From positions 1 through 8,350 of the forward strand of contig CAJUAW010000117.1 in NCBI GenBank assembly GCA_910584605.1: DNA of 8,350 bases, read 5' to 3'. Position 1 is the first letter of the stretch. Each line of letters opens with the position of its first letter. Shown piece after piece: positions 1-5,089 of this stretch. Below the pieces are notes generated by a model, which was not told the origin of the DNA, ran no database searches, and was given only the letters and a program-made list of their open reading frames with translations. The translations under genes were made by a program, and so were the position numbers. Source of the stretch: an uncultured Oscillospiraceae bacterium. GTDB taxonomy: Bacteria; Bacillota_A; Clostridia; Oscillospirales; Oscillospiraceae.

Positions 1-2
1 AA

Positions 3-59
3 TGCCTCTATTTGGCCCGTAAAGGCCCCCACAAGGGCCGTCAAGGCCGGGAGGGGTAA
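3..59 (+). CDS. possible C-terminal end of an upstream gene (partial)
   Basis: Reading frame 3 is open from the window edge to a TAA at 57-59 and would encode a short basic tail (CLYLARKGPHKGRQGREG). The reason to consider it is context: a stop here lies about 43 bases before a bidirectional terminator, which would suit a plus-strand gene converging on the minus-strand gene at 147-833. Eighteen codons are too few to recognise a family, other frames are also open across this stretch, and the bases are GGCC-rich and partly repetitive. It may be non-coding. Confidence 0.22.
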   Translation, partial: CLYLARKGPHKGRQGREG

Positions 60-101
60 AGATACCCCCGGCACCGTGACCGGGTGTGTTTTTTCCAATG
101 G

Positions 102-140
102 AAAAAAGCCGGAGGGGCCTGCTGGCCTCTCCGGCTTTTT
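102..140. terminator. bidirectional rho-independent terminator
   Basis: A 12-bp stem (108-119 with 124-135, one G-T wobble) has a 4-base loop. It is flanked by six A's on the left and five T's on the right, so it can work in both directions. On the minus strand it lies directly behind the stop of the gene at 147-833. On the plus strand it could end a gene entering from the left. A weaker GC-rich hairpin (46-72) lies just upstream. Confidence 0.85.
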
Positions 141-146
141 ATGTTT

Positions 147-833
147 TTACTGCTGGATGTATTCCGTGCCGCCTATGTTCAAAGATACCGGCTCCCCGGT
201 GCTCCTATCAATCAAGACCTGGAATTTTTCCGTACTTTCCACGCCCATGGCGTTTTGGGCTGTTACGCTGGATTGTATCACATCATAGCCGTCCTCATTG
301 ACCCCAAAGGCCCACTTGGATGCGCTGCCAAACTGGGCACTGTCCGGGTGGCTCAGGCACTCCTTGACCAAGAGCTGGACGCTGACCCGGTACTCATCAC
401 ACTGGGCAGAGGACACATAAAAGCTGGGCACCTGGGCCACCACGGCCCCGTCCACATAGATGTCCTGGTCATCAAAGTAAATGGCCTCAACGGCCTTTGT
501 ACCGTTGTCCAGCCACACCACGATGGTCCCGTCCATGCCCCGGTAGTGGTCCGTTTCCACGTCCCTGACATGGTAGGAGGTTTGGCTTTCCCCCTCTTTG
601 AACTGGGTGACCTCTTTGACCTCCAGAACGCCGCAAGCGTCAAACACCTCAAGCAAATCCCGCTCCTGCTGTTCTGTCAGCCCTATTGTTTCCGCCAGCA
701 GGCTTTTGGGCTTTTGCCCTGCCGTGCCGCTGACCCCTGCCGCTATCCCGCCGATGATAGCAATGAGGACAACGGCAAAGATGGCCAGCGGGATGAGGCA
801 CCCCCGGCGCTTTTTGAGCTCATTATTTGGCAT
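147..833 (-). CDS. membrane-anchored protein of unknown function
   Basis: The protein has 228 residues. The N-terminus is charged and basic (KKRR at 7-10), then one hydrophobic segment spans about 13-34. The rest should therefore lie outside the membrane, with the N-terminus inside. There is no lipobox. Residues about 150-210 (a CLSHPDSAQFGS stretch, then SVTAQNAMG and FQVLIDR) resemble a module common in phage and mobile-element proteins of Firmicutes, with a 'PSTAKF ... DAQNSFGA' pattern; this likeness is from memory and the function of that module is unknown. The ATG has an AGGAGG site (minus strand, 843-848) nine bases upstream and a consensus promoter at 891-919. A 371-codon plus-strand frame covers the same DNA but runs on into the next gene and lacks these signals. 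It is divergent to the XRE gene at 991. No function is assigned. Confidence 0.85.
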   Translation of the reverse strand: MPNNELKKRRGCLIPLAIFAVVLIAIIGGIAAGVSGTAGQKPKSLLAETIGLTEQQERDLLEVFDACGVLEVKEVTQFKEGESQTSYHVRDVETDHYRGMDGTIVVWLDNGTKAVEAIYFDDQDIYVDGAVVAQVPSFYVSSAQCDEYRVSVQLLVKECLSHPDSAQFGSASKWAFGVNEDGYDVIQSSVTAQNAMGVESTEKFQVLIDRSTGEPVSLNIGGTEYIQQ

Positions 834-890
834 CCCTCTCTACCTCCTCAAAAATTCTGTTTTCGGTCTTTCTTGACCTTTACAAACCCC

Positions 891-919
891 ATTATATCTG
901 GCCTCTGCCGTGCTGTCAA
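891..919 (-). promoter_or_regulatory. consensus sigma-A type promoter for the gene at 147-833
   Basis: On the minus strand TTGACA (914-919) and TATAAT (891-896) are separated by exactly 17 bases. Both boxes match the housekeeping consensus 6/6. Transcription would start near 884, about 50 bases before the start codon. No inverted repeat overlaps it, so strong and perhaps constitutive expression is likely. Confidence 0.85.
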
Positions 920-944
920 GCAACAGAGCCTATTTGATAATGAC

Positions 945-974
945 TTGACGGCCATGCAAAGTATAATTACTTTG
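945..974 (+). promoter_or_regulatory. promoter region and palindromic operator of the first XRE gene
   Basis: CAAAGTATAATTACTTTG (957-974) is a perfect inverted repeat with 7-bp arms and a 4-base centre. It contains a TATAAT box (962-967). The best -35 match, TTGACG (945-950), is only 11 bases from that box. It would pair at 17 bases with the poor TACTTT (968-973), so the exact promoter is uncertain. Either way the palindrome would lie under RNA polymerase, as expected for an operator of a small autoregulating repressor. The ribosome site AAAGGAGG begins directly after it. Confidence 0.6.
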
Positions 975-990
975 AAAGGAGGCGCTGCGG

Positions 991-1275
991 ATGATTGCGG
1001 AGAAAATAAAGGCGTTAAGAGAGGCACGGGGCTGGACACAAGCGGAGCTTGCCCGCCGTATGGGTATCACCCGCAACGGCGTGAACTCCTGGGAGCAAGG
1101 ACTTTCCATCCCGTCCCCGGCCAGCATCGTGGAGCTGGCAAAGACCTTTTCCGTGTCTACAGACTATCTTCTGGGCCTGGAGCCGTTGGCCAGCATTAAC
1201 GTGTCCGGCCTGGATGAGCGGGACGTTGCAACACTTGCCATGCTTGCGGACCGGCTGAGGGCCACAAAGGATTAA
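991..1275 (+). CDS. XRE-family (Cro/cI-type) helix-turn-helix regulator
   Basis: This 94-residue DNA-binding protein consists of one HTH_XRE domain (about 5-61) and a short, mostly helical tail (about 73-92) that could aid dimerisation. Typical features are RGWTQAELARRMGI (13-26), the recognition-helix region TRNGVNSWEQG (27-37) and the closing FSVSTDYLLG (53-62). The ATG has AAAGGAGG (975-982) at an 8-base spacing. It probably represses its own promoter through the palindrome at 957-974, and perhaps regulates the neighbouring mobile genes; both ideas are inference. It is divergent to the membrane protein gene and is followed by its own terminator, so it is a single-gene unit. Confidence 0.9.
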   Translation: MIAEKIKALREARGWTQAELARRMGITRNGVNSWEQGLSIPSPASIVELAKTFSVSTDYLLGLEPLASINVSGLDERDVATLAMLADRLRATKD

Positions 1276-1315
1276 AAAATTGCCCGGCAAAATTTCTTTT
1301 TGCACGGGCTTTTTT
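1275..1315 (+). terminator. terminator after the first XRE gene
   Basis: GCCCG (1282-1286) pairs with CGGGC (1305-1309), extended inward by GCAAAA (1287-1292) with TTTTGC (1298-1303); A1304 is bulged. Six T's follow (1310-1315), and an A-run precedes the stem. It separates the two XRE genes into independent transcripts. Confidence 0.8.
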
Positions 1316-1320
1316 CTATC

Positions 1321-1349
1321 TTGACATTATATACCTTTTGGTATATAAT
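1321..1349 (+). promoter_or_regulatory. consensus promoter with embedded operator, second XRE gene
   Basis: TTGACA (1321-1326) and TATAAT (1344-1349) are 17 bases apart, a perfect consensus promoter. The spacer and most of the -10 box form a perfect inverted repeat: TTATATACC (1327-1335), TTTT, GGTATATAA (1340-1348), with 9-bp arms. A dimeric repressor bound here would directly block RNA polymerase. The half-site differs from that of the first gene's palindrome, so the two regulators probably do not share a target. Confidence 0.85.
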
Positions 1350-1380
1350 TCGTTTATAAACATCAAAGGAGGCCGCACCT

Positions 1381-1626
1381 GTGGACAGCAGACTAAAAAC
1401 AGCCCGCCTTGCACATGACCTGTCACAGTCACAATTAGCCAAGGCCGCTGGCATCAACCTCCAAATGCTCCAGCACTATGAGCAAGGCGTGAGGGACCTG
1501 AGTGGTGCCAAGCTGGCCACGCTGCTCAAGCTGTGCAGGGCGCTCCAGTGTTCTTTAGAGGACATCCTGCCAGACGGAGAAACAACGGAGCTATTGAGGC
1601 TATACACAGCAGAGCAAGCGGGGTGA
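1381..1626 (+). CDS. small XRE-family helix-turn-helix regulator
   Basis: This 81-residue protein is almost entirely one HTH_XRE domain: RLKTARLAHDLSQSQLAKAAG (about 4-24), recognition region INLQMLQHYEQG (25-36), then LATLLKLCRALQCSLEDILPD (45-65). A short acidic tail follows, with no sensor or cleavage domain. The start is GTG, chosen because AAAGGAGG (1365-1372) lies 8 bases upstream, the same spacing as in the first XRE gene. Transcription would start near 1356. The most likely role is an autorepressor acting on the palindrome at 1327-1348 (inference). It lies 37 bases before the transposase gene and may control it if some transcripts pass the intervening hairpin. Confidence 0.85.
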   Translation: MDSRLKTARLAHDLSQSQLAKAAGINLQMLQHYEQGVRDLSGAKLATLLKLCRALQCSLEDILPDGETTELLRLYTAEQAG

Positions 1627-1643
1627 ACAGCCCCGCTTTTCTT
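1616..1643 (+). terminator. hairpin terminator overlapping the stop of the second XRE gene
   Basis: AAGCGGGG (1616-1623) pairs perfectly with CCCCGCTT (1631-1638) across a 7-base loop that contains the TGA stop. A T-rich tail follows (TTTTCTTATTTT from 1637). As the stem lies partly inside the gene, a terminating ribosome could weaken it and let transcription run on into the transposase gene, which shows no clear promoter of its own. Confidence 0.65.
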
Positions 1644-1663
1644 ATTTTCTGGAGGTGCTATAA

Positions 1664-2704
1664 ATGAACCACAAAGGAGCCACCCATTTCACACTCAATG
1701 ACCGGCAGACCCTGGAGCGGATGCTGAGAAAAGGCTTTTCAAAGCCCGCTATTGCGGAGGCCCTGGGCAAGTGTGAACGGTCTATCTACTATGAAATAGG
1801 CCGGGGCCTGTGCGTCCAGCGCACCACGGACCTCATTGACGTTGAGGTCTATTGTGCGGACGTGGCACACCGCAAATACAAGGCTTTCCTCAAGGAAAAG
1901 GGCAAGGAGCTCAAAATCGGCCATGACCACGCCCTGGTCCAACGGCTGGAGGAGCTCATCATGGTCCAAGGCTTTGCCCCTGGTGCCGCCCTTGCGGAAA
2001 TCCGAAACAACGGAGAGCATTTTGACACGGAAATCTGTGAGAATACGGTCTATAATTACATCTACCGTGGGGACGTGTTCCTCTTTCTGACCCCGGAGCA
2101 CCTGCATGACAAAGGCCGCCGCCACTACGCCGCCAAGAGCAAAAAGGAGGCGGCCAGGGCTCCCCGTGGCCAGAGCATCGAAAAGCGCCCGGAGGAGGTC
2201 AAGAGCCGGGGCAGTTTTGGGCACTGGGAGATGGACAGCGTTATGGGGTGCAAGGGCTCCAAGCAAGCCCTCCTGGTGCTGACAGAGCGGAGGACCCGCA
2301 TGGGGATTGTCCTGCTGGTGGAGGACCACACGGCGGCCAGCGTGGTCAAGGCCATCAACGGCCTGGAGCGGCGCTTTGGCAAGCTGTTCTATAAGATGTT
2401 CAAAAGCATTACCGTTGATAACGGCTGTGAATTTCAAGACTTCGAGGGCATAGAGATGTCCCACCGGCGCAAGGGCAAGCGGACTATTGTGTTTTTCTGC
2501 CACCCGTACAGCGCCTATGAGCGGGGCAGCAATGAGAACATGAACCGGCTGATTAGACGGTTTTTCCCCAAAGGCACCAACTTTGATGAGGTCACAAAGG
2601 AGGAGGTGATGGCAGCGGAGCGGTGGGTCAACAACTACCCCCGCAAGATACTGGGCTGGAAGTCCGCCACCATGCTCTTTGACCAGGAGCTCCAGGCGGC
2701 GTAA
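1664..2704 (+). CDS. IS30-family DDE transposase
   Basis: The protein has 346 residues, a normal IS30-family length, and appears intact. The N-terminus carries a helix-turn-helix (about 10-47, FTLNDRQTLERML ... KCERSIYYEIGRG). The C-terminal half is an RNase H-like catalytic core with D191 (GHWEMDSV), D252 (TVDNGCEF) and E286 (YERGSNEN), which fits the DD(33)E spacing of the family. The typical NRLIRRFFPKGT follows at 294-305. GGAGG (1651-1655) lies 8 bases before the ATG. It should cut and join DNA at element ends. No terminal inverted repeats or duplicated target could be matched between the 1590-1663 and 2705-2870 flanks, so it may serve a larger element that includes the two XRE genes, or be stranded. 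Confidence 0.93.
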   Translation: MNHKGATHFTLNDRQTLERMLRKGFSKPAIAEALGKCERSIYYEIGRGLCVQRTTDLIDVEVYCADVAHRKYKAFLKEKGKELKIGHDHALVQRLEELIMVQGFAPGAALAEIRNNGEHFDTEICENTVYNYIYRGDVFLFLTPEHLHDKGRRHYAAKSKKEAARAPRGQSIEKRPEEVKSRGSFGHWEMDSVMGCKGSKQALLVLTERRTRMGIVLLVEDHTAASVVKAINGLERRFGKLFYKMFKSITVDNGCEFQDFEGIEMSHRRKGKRTIVFFCHPYSAYERGSNENMNRLIRRFFPKGTNFDEVTKEEVMAAERWVNNYPRKILGWKSATMLFDQELQAA

Positions 2705-2727
2705 CGCCCCGGTCCTATATAAGCGTA

Positions 2728-2758
2728 CCAGCCGAATGGGATTGACCCATCCGGCTGG
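2728..2758 (+). terminator. terminator-like hairpin after the transposase gene
   Basis: CCAGCCG-A-ATGGG (2728-2740) pairs with CCCAT-C-CGGCTGG (2746-2758): 12 bp with a single A/C mismatch and a 5-base loop. Only a weak, interrupted T-rich stretch follows, so termination may be incomplete and some read-through towards the aro leader is possible. Confidence 0.55.
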
Positions 2759-2939
2759 CTTGTCATGTCATTTTGTTGTGAAAACGCATAAAATATGCCC
2801 GCCTCACTTATGCAAGGTGCTATTCTTTCTTGTCTTTTGCAAATTTCTCTTGACTTTTAGGTCCGGCGGAAATATGCGGAGATTGGGAGATTTGACAAAA
2901 TGAACAAGAAAAACGGGGTGGATTTATGGAAGATGACAG
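2759..2939. other. gene-poor junction between the mobile segment and the aro operon
   Basis: This is AT-richer DNA with no convincing gene. It holds a tandem TGTCA (2761-2770), a small palindrome GCATA-AAA-TATGC (2786-2798) and a TTGACT (2850-2855) without a good -10 box. A 27-codon frame at 2900-2983 (starting MNKKNGVDLWKM) has only a weak GGGAG site. The boundary of the mobile segment probably lies here, but no element end is visible. Confidence 0.4.
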
Positions 2940-2968
2940 TTCACTTTTCCCCGGCAAAGTGGTATTCT
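2940..2968 (+). promoter_or_regulatory. candidate promoter of the aro leader and operon
   Basis: TTCACT (2940-2945) and TATTCT (2963-2968) are 17 bases apart and each matches the consensus at four of six positions. Transcription would start near 2975, giving about 27 bases before the leader peptide start and a leader of about 240 bases before aroF. No better-placed pair was found, but a moderate match like this can arise by chance. Confidence 0.4.
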
Positions 2969-3002
2969 GTTTACAGTCTTTGAAGCAGCGGAGGACCACA
3001 AC

Positions 3003-3113
3003 ATGACCAAGCAGATGCACAATGCTGAATACCGCTATTTTAGCTTTACTTACAGCTTTACCTACTTTGGAGGTAAGGCTTGTTTCGGTTTGGCTGAACG
3101 CGCGTGTATGTAA
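3003..3113 (+). CDS. Phe/Tyr-rich leader peptide of the aro operon
   Basis: This 36-codon ORF is too short for routine gene calling. It has a GGAGG site (2990-2994) 8 bases before its ATG. Codons 10-22 read YRYFSFTYSFTYF: four Tyr and four Phe in 13 codons (3030-3068), plus another Phe at codon 28. It stops 102 bases before aroF, and a strong terminator lies between. Such clusters are the hallmark of leader peptides whose slow translation under amino acid shortage controls transcription attenuation, as with the E. coli pheA leader (established knowledge). Here the operon makes DAHP, prephenate-derived tyrosine precursor and chorismate, so sensing Phe and Tyr makes sense. Phe is mostly TTT (4 of 5), while aroF uses TTC in 6 of 7. 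The peptide itself probably has no other function. Translation has not been shown; this is inferred from layout. Confidence 0.82.
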   Translation: MTKQMHNAEYRYFSFTYSFTYFGGKACFGLAERACM

Positions 3114-3162
3114 GCATGGTCCCCGGAAGACCACCTGTACATGACGACCCGCGGCCGAACCG
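3054..3162 (+). promoter_or_regulatory. attenuator: pause hairpin and antiterminator
   Basis: Two RNA helices are visible besides the terminator. First, AGCTTTACCT (3054-3063) pairs with AGGTAAGGCT (3071-3080): 10 bp, one G-U, 7-base loop, lying within codons 18-26 of the leader peptide. A ribosome stalled on the Phe/Tyr codons would open it. Second, CGGTTTGGCTG (3086-3096) pairs with CGGCCGAACCG (3152-3162): 11 bp with two G-U pairs. The second helix uses the loop and much of the 5' arm of the terminator, so the two cannot coexist. A small hairpin, TGGTC/GACCA (3117-3133), lies between. How the antiterminator is blocked when amino acids are plentiful is less clear. A ribosome at the stop (3111-3113) would reach back close to 3096, and CAGCTTTACC (3053-3062) could partly pair with 3087-3096. 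Confidence 0.7.
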
Positions 3163-3176
3163 GCCGCGGGTTTTTT
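3148..3176 (+). terminator. attenuator terminator upstream of aroF
   Basis: CCCGCGGCCG (3148-3157) and CGGCCGCGGG (3161-3170) form a perfect 10-bp GC stem with an AAC loop, followed at once by six T's. It is a very strong rho-independent terminator. It lies 39 bases before the aroF start and inside the operon's own leader, so it must be conditional for aroF to be expressed. Confidence 0.93.
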
Positions 3177-3215
3177 GTACCAGTTCTATTTATCATTTCA
3201 GGAGGGATTCAAGTT

Positions 3216-4229
3216 ATGATCGTTATTTTAAAGCGGGATCACAATCCCGGCCAGCTGGACAGCCTGATCTCCTGGCTCCAGGAGAAGGGCATCACCATCC
3301 ACACCAGCGAGGGGGAGACCAACACTATCCTGGGCCTGGTGGGGGACACCTCCAAGCTGGACATCGACCTCATCGCCGCCCTGGACATCGTGGAGGATGT
3401 GAAGCGGGTCCAGGAGCCCTACAAGAACGCCAACCGGAAGTTCCACCCCGAGGACACCGTGGTGAAGGTGCGGGACACCCAGATCGGCGGCGGGTCCCTC
3501 ACCATCATGGCCGGTCCCTGCTCGGTGGAGAGCGAGGATCAGGTGGTAGCCATCGCCAAGGCCGTCAAGGCCAGCGGGGCCACCATGCTCCGGGGGGGCG
3601 CCTTCAAGCCCCGCACCTCCCCCTACGCCTTCCAGGGCCTGGGGGAGACCGGGCTGGAGTACCTGAAGGCCGCTCGGGCAGAGACCGGCCTGCCCATCGT
3701 CACCGAGCTGATGGACGTGACCCACCTGCCCCTGTTCAAGGACGTGGACGTGATCCAGATCGGCGCCCGGAACATGCAGAACTTCGACCTGCTCAAGGCG
3801 GTGGGCCACCAGGACAAGCCGGTGATGATCAAGCGGGGCATGTCCGCCACCTACGAGGAGTGGCTGATGAGCGCCGAGTACGTCATGGCCGGGGGGAACG
3901 AGAACGTGATCCTCTGCGAGCGGGGCATCCGCACCTTTGAGACCTACACCCGCAACACCCTGGACCTGGCGGCCATCCCAGTGCTGCGCAAGCTGACCCA
4001 CCTGCCCATCATCGTGGACCCCAGCCACGCCACCGGGAAATACTGGCTGGTGGAGCCGCTGGCCATGGGGGCGGTGGCCGCCGGGACGGACGGCCTGCAG
4101 ATCGAGGTCCATAACGACCCCGCCCACGCCCTGTGCGACGGCCCCCAGTCCCTGAAGCCCGAGGCATTCGCCCCGCTGGCGCGGAAGCTGCTGTCCCTCC
4201 ACGCGGTTGTGAAGGGGATGGAGGCGTAA
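3216..4229 (+). CDS. aroF: DAHP synthase (3-deoxy-7-phosphoheptulonate synthase), feedback-regulated type
   Basis: The enzyme condenses phosphoenolpyruvate and erythrose 4-phosphate to DAHP, the first step of the shikimate pathway, in the cytoplasm. The 337 residues align end to end, from memory, with the Thermotoga maritima type (338 residues). A ferredoxin-like N-terminal domain (about 1-70, starting MIVILKRDHN) is followed by the TIM-barrel. Motifs are GPCSVES (100-106), RGGAFKPRTSPYAFQG (126-141), GARNMQNF (183-190), KRGM (206-209), CERGIRTFE (234-242) and DPSHATG (268-274). The likely metal ligands are C102, H271, E297 and D308. In this type the N-terminal domain binds Tyr or Phe and inhibits the enzyme. 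The start at 3216 has AGGAGGG (3200-3206); a frame-compatible ATG at 3141 would translate through the terminator and is rejected. It is first in the operon and lies behind the attenuator. tyrA begins 3 bases after its stop. Confidence 0.96.
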   Translation: MIVILKRDHNPGQLDSLISWLQEKGITIHTSEGETNTILGLVGDTSKLDIDLIAALDIVEDVKRVQEPYKNANRKFHPEDTVVKVRDTQIGGGSLTIMAGPCSVESEDQVVAIAKAVKASGATMLRGGAFKPRTSPYAFQGLGETGLEYLKAARAETGLPIVTELMDVTHLPLFKDVDVIQIGARNMQNFDLLKAVGHQDKPVMIKRGMSATYEEWLMSAEYVMAGGNENVILCERGIRTFETYTRNTLDLAAIPVLRKLTHLPIIVDPSHATGKYWLVEPLAMGAVAAGTDGLQIEVHNDPAHALCDGPQSLKPEAFAPLARKLLSLHAVVKGMEA

Positions 4230-4232
4230 ACC

Positions 4233-5069
4233 ATGCAGATCGGAATCGTGGGCCTGGGCCTGATTGGCGGGTCTATGGCCAAGAGCATCAAAAACCGTAC
4301 CAGCCACACCGTCTGGGGGACCGACCTGGACCAGGAGACCATGACCCTGGCCCGGATCTGCGGAGCCATCGACGGCCCGCTGGACGGGGAAAAGCTGCCC
4401 CAGTGCGACCTGGTTCTGGTGGCCATCCGGCCCCAGGCGGCGGCGGACTGGGTGCGGGAGCACGGGGCGCAGATCGGCAAGTCCGCCATTCTGGTGGACC
4501 TGTGCGGCGTGAAGCGGGTGGTGGTGGAGCAGATCGCCCCCATCGCTGAGGAGCACGGCTTTGCCTACATCGGCGGCCACCCCATGGCCGGCCGGGAGCG
4601 GGGGGGCTTCACCTCCTCCACCGACGACCTGTATGTGGGGGCCTCCATGATCCTGACCCCGGACAAGCGCACCGACATGAAGCTGCTGGAGACCCTCCAG
4701 ACCTTCTTCCTGGACGTGGGCTTCGCCAAGCTCACCTTCTCCCAGCCGGAGGAGCACGACCGGATCATCGCCTTCACCTCCCAGCTGGCCCACATCGTCT
4801 CCAGCGCCTACGTCAAGTCGCCGGAGGCCCAGCGCCGCCGGGGCTTCTCCGCCGGAAGCTTCCGGGACATGACCCGGGTGGCCCGGCTGGACGAGGACAT
4901 GTGGACCGAGCTGTTCCTGGACGACGCCGACTACCTCACCCACGAGCTGGAGGTGCTCATCGGCCACCTGGAGGAGTACCGGTCCGCGCTGAAGGAGAGG
5001 GACGCCTCGCGGCTCCACGACCTCCTCAAGGAGGGCCGGGAGCTGAAGGCCACCGCCGGCGGGAACTGA
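4233..5069 (+). CDS. tyrA: prephenate dehydrogenase
   Basis: It oxidatively decarboxylates prephenate to 4-hydroxyphenylpyruvate, the committed step to tyrosine. The 278 residues start with a Rossmann fold, GLGLIGG (7-13), and an acidic WGTDLD (28-33) after the second strand, which favours NAD+ over NADP+. The family motif GGHPMAGRE (114-122) contains the expected catalytic-site His116. A second conserved block (LAHIVSSAY, 185-193; GSFRDMTRVA, 208-217) forms the helical dimerisation domain. The C-terminal ACT domain of the longer Bacillus subtilis enzyme is absent, so tyrosine control here may rest on aroF and the attenuator (inference). GGAGG (4220-4224) lies inside the end of aroF, 8 bases before the ATG, suggesting coupled translation. 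aroB follows after 20 bases. Confidence 0.94.
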   Translation: MQIGIVGLGLIGGSMAKSIKNRTSHTVWGTDLDQETMTLARICGAIDGPLDGEKLPQCDLVLVAIRPQAAADWVREHGAQIGKSAILVDLCGVKRVVVEQIAPIAEEHGFAYIGGHPMAGRERGGFTSSTDDLYVGASMILTPDKRTDMKLLETLQTFFLDVGFAKLTFSQPEEHDRIIAFTSQLAHIVSSAYVKSPEAQRRRGFSAGSFRDMTRVARLDEDMWTELFLDDADYLTHELEVLIGHLEEYRSALKERDASRLHDLLKEGRELKATAGGN

Positions 5070-5089
5070 CATATAAAGGAGGAATTGCC

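Noticed and set aside
84..1199. Plus-strand open frame of 371 codons
   Set aside because: It is antisense to the 228-residue membrane protein and runs on into the XRE gene in another frame. It has no ribosome site, and its sequence lacks family features.
1739..2503. Minus-strand open frame opposite the transposase
   Set aside because: The plus strand encodes the complete IS30 HTH and DDE motifs; the opposite frame has no support.
866..2860. Similar TTTCTTGACCTTTA (near 869-882) and TTTCTCTTGACTTTTA (near 2844-2859) as flanking direct repeats
   Set aside because: The likeness is short and gapped, in AT-rich promoter-like DNA, and is not at recognisable element ends.
1590..2870. Terminal inverted repeats of an IS30 element
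   Set aside because: Comparing both transposase flanks by eye gave no complementary match of useful length; only the terminator hairpins stand out.
3141..3215. In-frame upstream start for aroF at 3141
   Set aside because: It would translate the attenuator terminator and add 25 residues not found in the family. It has no ribosome site, while 3216 has AGGAGGG and gives the standard N-terminus.
2970..3215. T-box riboswitch in the aroF leader
   Set aside because: The conserved T-box sequence (AGGGTGGNACCGCG-like) and a specifier stem are absent, and the Phe/Tyr-rich ORF explains the terminator better.
3228..5072. Minus-strand open frame of 614 codons opposite aroF and tyrA
   Set aside because: Long antisense frames are common in GC-rich genes. 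Its composition is biased (G, V, H, Q) and the plus-strand enzymes are unmistakable.
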